A stretch of 34,109 nucleotides of DNA from Pseudomonadota bacterium (GTDB lineage Bacteria > Pseudomonadota > Alphaproteobacteria > Reyranellales > Reyranellaceae). Each line of letters begins with the position of its first letter. The stretch's first letter is position 1. The notes beneath the pieces were generated by a model, which was not told the origin of the DNA, made no database searches, and saw only the letters and a program-made list of their open reading frames with translations. Positions 9,092 to 16,331 of the stretch are shown in pieces. The stretch covers positions 1 through 34,109 of the forward strand of contig JAFEFF010000188.1 of assembly GCA_018240745.1 (NCBI GenBank), read 5' to 3'. Both the position numbers and the translations under genes were made by a program.

Positions 9092-9573
9092 GACGCAGCG
9101 GTCGGATCGAACGGCCGGATCACCGCTTCGCCGACGATCTCGACGCCGCGCACGTAGATGCGGATCGGCGTGATCTCGTTGCGTGTGGCGTCGGCGGGCA
9201 ATCCTCCCTCGCCCTTGGCGTCGGCAAAGGCGCGCTTGATGCGCAGCCGGCGCTTGCGCCGGAAGTCGGCCATGTTGCCGTAGCGCGTCTGCAGGAAATG
9301 ATGGTCCGGATTGATGCAGTGCCGCTCGTCGCAGCGATGGCAAACGTCCATGCCCTTGGGGATCGCGCCGTGCTTCAGCATCCAGGCCAGCCGATGCGCG
9401 ACCTGGGGCTGGCCACGGTAGGTGATCTGGGCGTAGCCGCTGGCGGTGAGCGATCCCTGCCAGAGATGGCATCCGGTCAGGGGGTCGACCCTGGTGTTGC
9501 GCGCGAGACGCTGCTCGGCCGTCAAGTGCTTCGGGCAACGCGCCCGTCTCGCCCGGTGTTGGTTCGTCGTCAT
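9022..9573 (-). CDS. HNH endonuclease family protein
   Basis: A 183-residue basic protein with an HNH nuclease core of the phage/homing type. HLWQGSLTASGYAQITYRG is the approach strand, HRLAWMLKHGAIPKGMDVCH leads into C-H-x-C at 78-81, and CINPDHHFLQTRYGNMADF supplies the His/Asn of the metal site. The N-terminal Cys13 and Cys35 could add a second zinc site. The ATG at 9573 lacks a clear ribosome site, and an in-frame GTG at 9606 is possible. The last 23 codons run antisense through the end of the TauD-like gene, so the tail may be a read-through extension. No intein, intron or phage neighbours were seen. Confidence 0.75.
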   Translation of the reverse strand: MTTNQHRARRARCPKHLTAEQRLARNTRVDPLTGCHLWQGSLTASGYAQITYRGQPQVAHRLAWMLKHGAIPKGMDVCHRCDERHCINPDHHFLQTRYGNMADFRRKRRLRIKRAFADAKGEGGLPADATRNEITPIRIYVRGVEIVGEAVIRPFDPTAASQPAAASSAQPETVMRCISRRSP

Positions 9574-9613
9574 GGCGCGACAGTACGCGCGCGCCGACAC
9601 GAACACCTATTAT

Positions 9614-9671
9614 GGGCAATGGCCGCGCGATTTATCGGGCCATCGCGCCCCTTTCGATGGGGCCATTGCCC
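9614..9671. repeat. Nested inverted repeat between PhyH-like and HNH genes
   Basis: GGGCAATGGCC at 9614-9624 pairs perfectly with GGCCATTGCCC at 9661-9671, and CGCGAT/ATCGCG pair inside. It lies downstream of the PhyH-like gene and just upstream of the HNH gene on the same strand, so it may end the first transcript. The rest of the gap (to 9717) shows nothing else. Confidence 0.6.
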
Positions 9672-9717
9672 AAGACGCCGTGGCCGACGACTTGGTTATC
9701 CCCAGATTGTGGATTGT

Positions 9718-10584
9718 TCAGGCGCTGCCGGTCATCAGCGCTTCCTGGTCCGGCGGCGCGTAGAAGAAGTCGCCGGGGCGGAAGTCGGGGCCGTGGCCGA
9801 GGTCGCCGAGCAGGCGGCGCTGGCGCGGCGTGCAGCGCTCGAACAGCGCCTTGTAGGGCCCGCTGTAGTCGTAGGCCCGCATGAACATCTGGCAGTAGTT
9901 GTAGAGGATGGTCTTGCGCGCCTTGCCGGAATGGTTGGGCGAGGGGCCGTGCCAGATCGCGTGCGGGAAGACATAGGCGTCGCCCGCCTTGCCGAGCAGC
10001 GGCACCGCGCCCGGCGTCTTCGGGTTGGGGATGCGCTCGGCGCGCTCGGCGAAGGGCCGCAGGTGGCTGCCGGGGAAGACGGTGAAGTTGCCGCTGTCGG
10101 GCTCCGTCACGTCGGTCAGCAGGTACATCACCTTCACCGCCAGCGGCCGGCTGGTCTCGCTGACGCGGATGGTCTTCTGCGCCTCGCCGCCGTCGGTGTG
10201 GATGTAGCCGGGGAATAGGTCGGTCGAGGCGCGGATGATGGCTTGGCTCATCGAGAACTGGATGTAGGGACCCATCAGGTCGAGGATGAGGTCGAAGACG
10301 GCCGGCCGGTCGATCAGGTCGATGAACGCTTGGTGGTAGGGCAGCAGGTCGCGCCGATCCATGAAGCCGTCCTTGTTCTGGTCGGGCAGCTTCCAGGCGT
10401 AATGGCCGCGCGGCAGCTCGCCCGGCGCCGGCTCGAATCCCGGCCTGGTGCGCACCTCGTCGAGCAGCCGGGAGAAGAAGTCCACCTCGACCGGCGTCAG
10501 CGCGCCCTCGAGCTGGAGATAGCCGTCGACCGCCCACTGCTCGCGCTGCGCCTCGGTCAGGGTGCGCGTGGTGTTGGCCAGCAT
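9718..10584 (-). CDS. Phytanoyl-CoA dioxygenase (PhyH) family protein
   Basis: A 288-residue Fe(II)/2-oxoglutarate oxygenase. The N-terminus has LTEAQREQWAVDGYLQLEGA, the standard PhyH start. The metal site is His129-x-Asp131 in GYIHTDGG plus the distal His at about 212 in WHGPSPNHSGKARKT, whose Arg should bind 2-oxoglutarate. FTVFPGSHLRPF is also typical. Residues 68-79 (DQNKDGFMDRRD) match an EF-hand calcium-loop pattern, unusual for the family and possibly coincidental. The ATG at 10584 has GGAGGA upstream and was chosen over an in-frame GTG at 10611. The substrate is unknown. Confidence 0.92.
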   Translation of the reverse strand: MLANTTRTLTEAQREQWAVDGYLQLEGALTPVEVDFFSRLLDEVRTRPGFEPAPGELPRGHYAWKLPDQNKDGFMDRRDLLPYHQAFIDLIDRPAVFDLILDLMGPYIQFSMSQAIIRASTDLFPGYIHTDGGEAQKTIRVSETSRPLAVKVMYLLTDVTEPDSGNFTVFPGSHLRPFAERAERIPNPKTPGAVPLLGKAGDAYVFPHAIWHGPSPNHSGKARKTILYNYCQMFMRAYDYSGPYKALFERCTPRQRRLLGDLGHGPDFRPGDFFYAPPDQEALMTGSA

Positions 10585-10670
10585 CCCGTCCTCCCTGGAA
10601 ACCGCCGGCACTGTATCGCGATCCGCGCGGCGTGTCGGGTCAGCCCTCTCGCATGGCGGCCGGTCTTGTT

Positions 10671-10913
10671 CCTCTTCCCCGCCAGGGGAAGGCTATCGCA
10701 TATGCCCCCGTCGTCTCGACCAAGGCCCCCCTCGGATGCCCTCGGGGCAGGCTCCGTGCCGCGTGGAGAGACCTTCTCTCTACGATAAGCCGCATATCGT
10801 TGAGAGAAGGTCTCTCCGCTCCGCGCGGAGCCTGCCCCGAGGGCATCCGAGGGGCGCTCCGGTCGAGACGACGGGGGGGCATATGCGATAGCCCTCCCCT
10901 GGCGGGGGAGAGG
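10671..10913. repeat. 243-bp near-perfect palindromic element, copy 1
   Basis: The two halves, about 120 bases each, are near-perfect reverse complements centred near 10792. The ends are CCTCTTCCCCGCCAGGGG and its partner CCCTGGCGGGGGAGAGG. Inside are GGCTATCGCATATGCCCCC, GTCGTCTCGACC, CTCGGATGCCCTCGGGGCAG and GAGAGACCTTCTCTC, each with its mirrored partner. A shorter copy lies at 15735-15920. The whole could form one very long hairpin. It carries no credible gene. It fills the gap between the PhyH-like gene and the basic-protein gene. Confidence 0.9.
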
Positions 10914-10929
10914 AGAATTTGAAGAGGCC

Positions 10930-11457
10930 CTATCGAGGGCGGGCGTCGCGCTTGGCCTGGGCCCGCGCCACCTGCTTGCGGACGCGGCCGCGCGTCGATC
11001 GCGGGACGTGATCCTGGACGGTGATGCGCGCCTTGCCGCGCGGGCCCGTGTCGGCGCCGCGCCTGGTCGACGGCGCCGCGGCGCGGCCGGCCTTCTGTTT
11101 CAGCGCCAGCGCCTTCCTGGCGCTCGCGACCAGAGACGTCTTCGCCTTCGCGCGGCGGCGGCGCTCAGTCTCGGCATCGAGGCGCTGCACGGCCGTCATC
11201 AGGACCGAGAGCTTGAGCCGCGAGCCTTCGTCGGCCCTGCTCGGTGCTGCGCCGCGCGCTCGTGCCTTGCCGCGCAGCTCGCGACGCTGGCGCTCGGCCA
11301 CCGTGCGTGCCCGGTTGCGCCGCTCGCGCGTCCGCTTCAGCAGCGTGGCAAGCGCGCCATCGGTCAGCGATCGAAGGGCGGGCGGACGCGACTTGGCAAC
11401 GAGATCACGTTCATCCGCCGTCAGAGCGCGGGCTTCCTGTTTGGGCGAGCGTGCCAT
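10930..11457 (-). CDS. Basic, Arg/Ala-rich conserved hypothetical protein
   Basis: A 175-residue protein of unknown function, very rich in Arg, Lys and Ala. It begins MARSPKQEARALTADERDLV and has a likely helical core (LRSLTDGALATLLKRTRERR) followed by long basic stretches such as RLDAETERRRRAKAK. There are no membrane segments or signal peptide. The tail (TRGRVRKQVARAQAKRDARP) is almost entirely basic. The composition suggests nucleic-acid binding, but no known domain was recognised. GGAGG lies a few bases before the ATG. The TSUP gene upstream on the same strand is 27 bases away, so they may be co-transcribed. Confidence 0.75.
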   Translation of the reverse strand: MARSPKQEARALTADERDLVAKSRPPALRSLTDGALATLLKRTRERRNRARTVAERQRRELRGKARARGAAPSRADEGSRLKLSVLMTAVQRLDAETERRRRAKAKTSLVASARKALALKQKAGRAAAPSTRRGADTGPRGKARITVQDHVPRSTRGRVRKQVARAQAKRDARPR

Positions 11458-11484
11458 CGTCGACCTCCATCGCAGCCGTGGCAG

Positions 11485-12207
11485 TCATCGCATGGCGGCC
11501 CAGAGGAGCGCCAGCCCCGAGACCAGCATCACGCCGTCGAGCAGGCGATTGAACATGGCGAGACTGAGCCGCTCGAGCAGCAGCCGGGACAGGTAGGTGC
11601 CGGCCATCACCGACGAGCCGGTGATCAGGCCCTTGACGACGATGTCGGCCGGCAGCGCGCCGAAGGTGCGGAAGGTGGTGGCCTTGCTGACATAGACCGC
11701 CAGTGACGCCATCGCCTCGGTGGCGATGAAGGCGCCCTTCATCAGGCCGTAGGCGGTGAACAGCGGCACGGTGATCGGCCCGGTCGAGACGACGATCCCG
11801 GTCAGGAAGCCGATCGCGAGGCCGGCCGGCGCCAGGGCCCACAGCGGCACCGAGTGATGGCGCGCGCCGAGCCAGCGGCGGGCCGGGATCATGAACAGGA
11901 AGAAACAGCCCAGCGCGATGTCGACCCAGTGCGACGGCAGGCTGAGCATGGTGCGCGCGCCCAGAGCGCCGCCGGGAATGCCGCCCAGGGCGTACACCCC
12001 GCAGGCGCGCCAGTCGATCTCCCGCCACCACGAGGTGACCTTGGCGAAGTTCGACATCAGCGCAACCACCGCCATGATCGGGATCGCCGACTTCGGCCCG
12101 AAGGCGAGCGCGAGGACCGGCAGCAGCGTGATCGTCGCGCCGGTGCCGACGATGCCGCTCACCAGCCCGGCGACCAGGCCGACCGCGAGAACGAGAACGT
12201 AGGTCAC
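11485..12207 (-). CDS. TSUP family (TauE/SafE) membrane transporter
   Basis: An inner-membrane protein of about 240 residues with roughly eight hydrophobic segments. VLVLAVGLVAGLVSGIVGTG and LGGIPGGALGARTML show the family's repeated Gly-rich signature, and IGFLTGIVVSTGPITVPLFT opens the second half-repeat. TSUP proteins move sulfite, sulfoacetate or other organic anions, and the substrate here is unknown. The GTG at 12207 starts directly before the first membrane segment. The frame stays open upstream to 12381, but that stretch is Arg-rich, unlike the family, and contains a palindrome. No strong ribosome site was seen at the chosen start. Confidence 0.85.
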   Translation of the reverse strand: MTYVLVLAVGLVAGLVSGIVGTGATITLLPVLALAFGPKSAIPIMAVVALMSNFAKVTSWWREIDWRACGVYALGGIPGGALGARTMLSLPSHWVDIALGCFFLFMIPARRWLGARHHSVPLWALAPAGLAIGFLTGIVVSTGPITVPLFTAYGLMKGAFIATEAMASLAVYVSKATTFRTFGALPADIVVKGLITGSSVMAGTYLSRLLLERLSLAMFNRLLDGVMLVSGLALLWAAMR

Positions 12208-12215
12208 GAGGCGGA

Positions 12216-12233
12216 GCCGAGCGTACGCTCGGC
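12216..12233. promoter_or_regulatory. Perfect 18-bp palindrome upstream of the TSUP gene
   Basis: GCCGAGCGTACGCTCGGC lies nine bases before the proposed GTG start, between the small conserved gene and the TSUP gene. It could be an operator or a leader hairpin that affects translation. No family motif was recognised. Confidence 0.4.
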
Positions 12234-12298
12234 CGCGATCGACCTGCCGGGCCAGGCGATGGACACCGGCAAATCTTAGGGGCGAATGCGCGTCTTGG

Positions 12299-12562
12299 CT
12301 AAGCCTCCGGGGAGCGCCGCTCCTCCTCGTCCTCGCCTTCGGCCAGTATCTCGACGATCCGGCCGGCCGTGGCCGAGACATGGTGGCCGCTCTTGGCCAG
12401 GATGTCGTGGTCGCCGGCCAGGCACAGCGTGGCCTCCTCGAGATCCTCGACGCTGGGCCCGAGCTCCAGGATCTCGATCAGCTTCGGCTCGCTGAGGTCG
12501 CCCAGGATGCGCTGAAGATCGGCGCGGCTGGCGGACGAAGATGCGGACGATGTGCTGACCAT
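12299..12562 (-). CDS. Small conserved acidic protein, function unknown
   Basis: An 87-residue protein starting MVSTSSASSS. The body reads DLQRILGDLSEPKLIEILEL, then VEDLEEATLCLAGDHDILAK and a very acidic tail. Two helical repeats around 'LSEPKLIEIL' and 'VEDLEEA' suggest a small helical bundle. It looks like a recurrent alphaproteobacterial small protein but no function is known to me. The ATG at 12562 has GAGGG about ten bases upstream, and an in-frame GTG at 12595 is poorer. An FNR-type box is centred about 67 bases upstream of the start, pointing to control by low oxygen. It may be co-transcribed with the TSUP gene 91 bases downstream. Confidence 0.75.
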   Translation of the reverse strand: MVSTSSASSSASRADLQRILGDLSEPKLIEILELGPSVEDLEEATLCLAGDHDILAKSGHHVSATAGRIVEILAEGEDEEERRSPEA

Positions 12563-12622
12563 GGCGGGTTTTCCCTCTGTGGGGTCGTGCAGCACTCCTA
12601 GCCGACTCCAGATAGACGTCGT

Positions 12623-12636
12623 TTGATCGAGGTCAA
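12623..12636. promoter_or_regulatory. FNR/FixK/DNR-type binding box
   Basis: TTGATCGAGGTCAA matches TTGAT-N4-ATCAA in nine of ten fixed bases. Read on the minus strand, its centre is about 67 bases upstream of the small gene's ATG at 12562. A site at -41.5 would put the transcript start near 12588, with TAGGAG as a weak -10. It overlaps the last codons of polX. Confidence 0.5.
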
Positions 12637-14345
12637 GGGCGGCGCAGAAGCTTGCGGAGCTCGCCGAGCGGCCGGGTATTCACCACGTCGGCTGCGCCCA
12701 GCCATCCGCGCCGTGCCTGGTCGACGCCGAACCGCATCGTGGCAAGAGCGCCGACCGAGTGGGCGTCGGTCGAGATGGCCAGTTTCACGCCGGCATCCTT
12801 GGCCGCGTGCGCGTGGCCCTCGTTGAGGTCGAGCCGATCCGGCTCGGCGTTCACTTCGAGGATGCAGCCGGTCCGGCGCGCGGCCGCGATGATTGCATCC
12901 ATGTCGACGTCATAGGCCTCCCGCACGCCGATCAGCCGGCCGGTCGGGTGGCCCAGGATCGAGACGTGCGGATTGTGCAGTGCCCGCACGATGCGTTCGG
13001 TCTGCTCGTGGCGCGGCAGGTCGAAGTGGGAGTGGACCGATGCCACGACCAGATCGAGCTTCGAGAGCGTCGAGTCCGGCAGGTCGAGGCGGCCGTCCTT
13101 CAGGATGTCGACCTCGATGCCCTTCAGCACCGTGAAGCTGCCGAGCTTTTCGTTGACGCGATCGACCGCCTTCATCTGCTGCGTCACCCGCGCCGGATCG
13201 AGGCCGTGCGCCATGGCGATGCGCCGGCTGTGGTCGGTCAGGGCGATGTAGCCGTGACCGCGCGCCTTCGCCGCCTCCGCCATGGTCGCAATGCTCTCGG
13301 CGCCGTCCGTCCAGTCGGAGTGCACGTGCAGGTCGCCGCGGATGTCGGTGAGCTCGATGAGCCGCGGCAGGCGTCCGCCTTTCGCCAGGGCGATCTCGCC
13401 CTGGTCCTCGCGCAGCTCCGGCGGGATGTAGTCCAGGCCGAGCTTGCCGTAGATCTCCTCCTCGGTCGCCCCGGCGATGCGGCGTCGGCCCGAGAACAGG
13501 CCGTATTCGTTGAGCTTCCAATGGTGCTCCAGCGCGATGTTGCGCAGCGCGATGTTGTGCGCCTTCGAGCCGGTGAAGTAGAGCAGGGCGGCGCCGTAGC
13601 TCTCCTCCGGCACGACACGCAGGTCGACCTGCAACCCCGACCGCAGCACCACCGTGGTGCGCGTGGGACCGCGCGCCCGCACCTCGGCAACGTTCTCGTA
13701 TCGCGCCAGCCTTTCGCCGACCGCCGCGCCGTCCCTGGCGACGGCGAGGATGTCGAGATCGCCCACCGTGTCGCGCCGCCGGCGGAAGCTTCCGGCCACC
13801 ACGACGGATCGGGCGACCGCTTCCAGGTGGGCGACGAGGGGCTTGGCCTCCGCCTCGGCCACGGAGAGCCTGAAGCGCTTCTGCGCCGCCGGCTTCTCGA
13901 GCGCCTGTCCGATCTTGCCGACGATCGTCGGACCAAAGCCCTTCACGCCACGCAGGCGGCCGGTCTTCACGGTGCGGCGAAGATCGTCGAGCGTGCGGAC
14001 CTTCAGCTTGTCGTAGAGCAGCTTGACCCGCCTGGGGCCCAGTCCCGGCAGCGCCGTCATCTCGCCGATGTCGCCCGGCAGCTTCTTCTTGAGCGAGTCG
14101 AGCAACTCGAAATGTCCGGTCTTCTCGATCTCGGCGATCTTGCCGGCGAGGTCCTTGCCGATTCCCGGCAGCTCGGAGAGGTCGCGGCCCGCCTCGAGCA
14201 TGCTGAACACGCTCTGCGGCAGGCCCTCGATCACCCGTGCGGCGCGGCGATAGGCGCGTATACGGAACGGGTTCTCACCCTGGAGATCGAGCAGGTCGGC
14301 GGTCTGGTCGAACATCGCCGCGATTTCGGCGTTCTGGACGGGCAT
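12633..14345 (-). CDS. polX: DNA polymerase/3'-5' exonuclease PolX
   Basis: A 570-residue repair polymerase of the bacterial X family. Residues 1-170 hold helix-hairpin-helix motifs (DLSELPGIGKDLAGKIAEIE; MTALPGLGPRRVKLLYDKL; GVKGFGPTIVGKI). The polymerase palm shows GSFRRRRDTVGDLDILA with its acidic pair, then a third acid in VDLRVV. From about residue 335 a PHP phosphoesterase domain begins (DIRGDLHVHSDWTDG) and continues through LTDHSRRIAMAHGL, VHSHFD, ILGHPTGR, NAEPDRLDLN and STDAHS, a full set of metal ligands, so exonuclease activity is expected. Such enzymes fill gaps in base-excision repair. It diverges from the CapA-like gene. Confidence 0.96.
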   Translation of the reverse strand: MPVQNAEIAAMFDQTADLLDLQGENPFRIRAYRRAARVIEGLPQSVFSMLEAGRDLSELPGIGKDLAGKIAEIEKTGHFELLDSLKKKLPGDIGEMTALPGLGPRRVKLLYDKLKVRTLDDLRRTVKTGRLRGVKGFGPTIVGKIGQALEKPAAQKRFRLSVAEAEAKPLVAHLEAVARSVVVAGSFRRRRDTVGDLDILAVARDGAAVGERLARYENVAEVRARGPTRTTVVLRSGLQVDLRVVPEESYGAALLYFTGSKAHNIALRNIALEHHWKLNEYGLFSGRRRIAGATEEEIYGKLGLDYIPPELREDQGEIALAKGGRLPRLIELTDIRGDLHVHSDWTDGAESIATMAEAAKARGHGYIALTDHSRRIAMAHGLDPARVTQQMKAVDRVNEKLGSFTVLKGIEVDILKDGRLDLPDSTLSKLDLVVASVHSHFDLPRHEQTERIVRALHNPHVSILGHPTGRLIGVREAYDVDMDAIIAAARRTGCILEVNAEPDRLDLNEGHAHAAKDAGVKLAISTDAHSVGALATMRFGVDQARRGWLGAADVVNTRPLGELRKLLRRP

Positions 14346-14409
14346 TGCTGGACGGACATCGGCGGAAGCCTTGCAAGCCTCCTGCTAGAGCGCAGGCCGG
14401 TCGTCCGCC

Positions 14410-14423
14410 TTGATTCAGATCAG
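14410..14423. promoter_or_regulatory. Possible FNR/FixK-type box between polX and capA-like genes
   Basis: TTGATTCAGATCAG matches TTGAT-N4-ATCAA in nine of ten bases. It lies in the 131-base divergent gap, centred 60 bases before the CapA-like ATG and 71 before polX. No good -10 was found at the expected distance on either side, so its role is doubtful. Confidence 0.3.
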
Positions 14424-14476
14424 GCGCGGTTGAGGCATATCAAGGCGCTGTCGACCGCGTCGTCGAGGCTTGGAGA

Positions 14477-15589
14477 ATGCGACTTTTCCTGTGCGGCGAC
14501 GTGATGCTGGGGCGCGGGATCGACCAGATCCTTCCCGATCCCTGCCCGCCCGGCCTGCACGAGGCCTTCGTCGTCTCGGCGCGCACCTACGTGGAGCTGG
14601 CCGAAAGCGCCCATGGACCGATCAACTGGCCGGTCGATCTGCGCTACGTCTGGGGCGATGCCCTGCCGGAGCTCGAGCGGCGGCGGCCCGATGCGCGTAT
14701 CGTCAATCTCGAAACCGCGATCACGCGCAGCGACGACTGGCAACCCAAGGGCATCAACTACCGGGTCAGTCCGGAGAATGCGCGCAGCCTCCGCGCGGCC
14801 CGCATCGACTGTTGCGTTCTCGCCAACAACCACGTGCTGGACTGGGGCGGGGCCGGGCTGAGCGAGACGCTGTCGACCCTCGACAGCCTGCAGATCGGGC
14901 ACGCCGGCGCGGGCAACGACGCCGCGCAGGCGCGGGCTCCTGCCGTGCTGGATCTCGGGGCGAAAGGCCGGGTGCTGGTCTTCTCGTTCGCGACCGAAAC
15001 GAGCGGCGTCCCTCCGGACTGGGCCGCGGGCGCCGGCAAGGCGGGGGTGAATCTCCTGCCGGACCTCTCGGACGCCATGGCGGATCGCGTCCTCGGGCAA
15101 ATCGAGGGGCTGGCGCGGCCGAACGACATTGTCGTCGCCTCGATTCACTGGGGCGCGAACTGGGGCTATGGCATTCCGGCGGACCAGCAGCGATTCGCGC
15201 GCCGGCTGGTCGATGGCGGTGTGTCGATCGTGCACGGCCACTCGTCGCACCATCCCAGGGCGATCGAGACGTATCGCCAGAGGCTGATCCTCCATGGCTG
15301 CGGCGACTTCGTGAACGACTACGAGGGCATTTCCGGCAAGGAGCAGTATCGTGCCGATCTTGCGCTCATGTATCTGCCCGAGCTCGACACGCGCGACGGC
15401 CGGCTGCTGTCGCTGACCCTGGTTCCCCTGCGCCTCCGGAACTTTCGCCTGCAGCACGCTTCTCCCGCGGATGCCGGCTGGCTGGCGCAGATGCTCGACC
15501 GGGAGAGCCGGAAATACGGGACGTCGGTGGCGCCCGGCACCGACGGCGCCCTCACGTGCGGGGATGGCCGACGGTCTGGGCGAACGTGA
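14477..15589 (+). CDS. CapA family (poly-gamma-glutamate capsule-type) metallophosphoesterase-like protein
   Basis: A 370-residue PGA_cap domain protein. It begins RLFLCGDVMLGRGIDQ, followed by IVNLETAIT, VLANNHVLDWGGAGL, VASIHWGANWGY and VHGHSSHHPRAIE, the ordered metal-site motifs of CapA proteins. No signal peptide is present, so it is probably cytosolic, unlike Bacillus CapA. No capB or capC is nearby, so capsule making is not implied. GGAG lies six bases before the ATG. The natural family ending is reached around residue 360 (DGALT). The last residues, CGDGRRSGRT, look foreign and coincide with a breakpoint into a broken gene on the other strand, so the tail may have been replaced by a rearrangement. 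Confidence 0.9.
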   Translation: MRLFLCGDVMLGRGIDQILPDPCPPGLHEAFVVSARTYVELAESAHGPINWPVDLRYVWGDALPELERRRPDARIVNLETAITRSDDWQPKGINYRVSPENARSLRAARIDCCVLANNHVLDWGGAGLSETLSTLDSLQIGHAGAGNDAAQARAPAVLDLGAKGRVLVFSFATETSGVPPDWAAGAGKAGVNLLPDLSDAMADRVLGQIEGLARPNDIVVASIHWGANWGYGIPADQQRFARRLVDGGVSIVHGHSSHHPRAIETYRQRLILHGCGDFVNDYEGISGKEQYRADLALMYLPELDTRDGRLLSLTLVPLRLRNFRLQHASPADAGWLAQMLDRESRKYGTSVAPGTDGALTCGDGRRSGRT

Positions 15590-15687
15590 CGAACTGGTCC
15601 TTCGGCAGCTTCATCGCCTCCGCAAGGCGCGCCGACGAAGGCTGCGGTCACGAGTATTCCCGCGTTGGCCTGGCGGCGGGTCATCAT
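15552..15687 (-). pseudogene. Broken 5' end of an exported-protein gene
   Basis: AGGAG followed by ATGATG at 15687-15682 opens a signal-peptide-like start, MMTRRQANAGILVTAAFVGA. After 'GAP' the frame must shift by one to give the plausible continuation LAEAMKLPKDQFVTFAQTVG, and the sequence then runs out at the CapA-like gene's tail, where a TGA appears. The twin Arg suggests Tat export. Family unknown. It is read as the head of a gene that lost its remainder in a deletion. Confidence 0.45.
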
Positions 15688-15734
15688 CACGACTCCTGGC
15701 GACGGGGCAGGGTGGCGGGAGCGCACCCTGCGGA

Positions 15735-15920
15735 GTAGGGCTATCGCATATGCCTCTTCCGTCGTCTCGACCAAGGCCCCCCTCGGATGCCCTCGGGGCA
15801 GGCTCCGTGCCGCGCGGAGAGACCTTCTCTCTACGATAGGCCGCATATCGTTGAGAGAAGGTCTCTCCGCTCCGCGCTTCGCGCTCCGGTCGAGACGACG
15901 GGGAATTGCGATAGCCCTAC
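15735..15920. repeat. Palindromic element, copy 2 (shortened right arm)
   Basis: The left arm (GGGCTATCGCATATGCC, CGTCGTCTCGACCAAGGC, CTCGGATGCCCTCGGGGCAG, GAGAGACCTTCTCTC) is almost identical to the element at 10671-10913. The right arm lacks about 28 bases between CTCCGCTCCGCGC and CGCTCCGGTCGAGACGAC. Its outer CCC/GGG ends differ from copy 1, so the mobile or recombining unit probably begins near GGCTATCGC. Confidence 0.85.
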
Positions 15921-15951
15921 CCTAAGCGGATGAAGGGACAGCGCGGCGAAT

Positions 15952-15991
15952 TAGGTCGAGACGACGGGAGGGGCATATGCGATAGCCCTGC
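15952..15991. repeat. Terminal fragment of the same palindromic element
   Basis: TAGGTCGAGACGACGGGAGG followed by GGCATATGCGATAGCCCTG repeats the right end of the elements at 10671-10913 and 15735-15920. It sits just before the displaced metH 3' fragment. The bases between 15921 and 15951 show nothing recognisable. Confidence 0.75.
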
Positions 15992-16004
15992 GCTGTAGAG
16001 GAAG

Positions 16005-16101
16005 TCAGTACCCGATGTTCGCGCGCAGGTACTTCTCGGCCTGCTCGATCGGGGATGCCGCGGCTGCCGGGCATAGTCCTCGACCTGGTCGGGGCCGATG
16101 C
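16005..16101 (-). pseudogene. Displaced duplicate of the metH 3' end
   Basis: These 97 bases align with the last 96 bases of the intact metH gene (17250-17345) with under ten differences, including the stop codon and the codons for [11 protein letters not shown]. One extra G (CGGGGATG against CGGGATG) breaks the frame. The two copies are in direct orientation and flank the transposase tail, antitoxin and Fic genes, as expected when an insertion duplicates or regenerates the 3' end of its target gene. Confidence 0.85.
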
Positions 16102-16200
16102 ATCCGGCAGCACAAGAGCCTTCGGGTCACGCCCGCGATGGCGGCGGCCGTCTCTGATCGACTCTGGCCGCTGGACGAATTGGTGGAGCGCACGAGCCGT
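16102..16200 (+). pseudogene. C-terminal remnant of an IS1-type transposase
   Basis: Directly joined to the metH fragment, the plus strand encodes IRQHKSLRVTPAMAAAVSDR and LWPLDELVE. This matches the conserved tail (HKTL..TPAMAAG..D.LW...) that I recall from IS1-like DDE transposases in alphaproteobacteria. No start codon, catalytic domain or terminal repeats remain. It marks past transposition at the left end of the Fic cassette. The following 130 bases to 16331 hold no gene; they are visibly more AT-rich than the flanks (CTAACGTTAATGG, CCCTATTTATTG) and probably contain the cassette promoter, though no clean -35/-10 pair was found. Confidence 0.55.
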
Positions 16201-16331
16201 CGAGGCATCCCGCCGGACGCTGCTAACGTTAATGGTCAAACGGAGCGACGTTTGCGCCGCCTTCACGATTCAGGTACCCTATTTATTGTGGTGTGGCAGG
16301 GGCGCCGCGTACCCTGTTGGCGGGAACAACA

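Noticed and set aside
10632..10922. Several short frames on both strands with repeated peptides such as ERRSLRAARSLPRGHPRGA
   Set aside because: They arise from the palindromic element and recur at 15735-15920 for that reason, not as genes.
14477..15589. Calling a capsule biosynthesis locus
   Set aside because: Only a cytosolic CapA-like protein is present; capB and capC are absent and the neighbours are unrelated.
10671..16004. The palindromic elements as a CRISPR array
   Set aside because: Copies are few, far apart and fully self-complementary, without regular unique spacers or cas genes.
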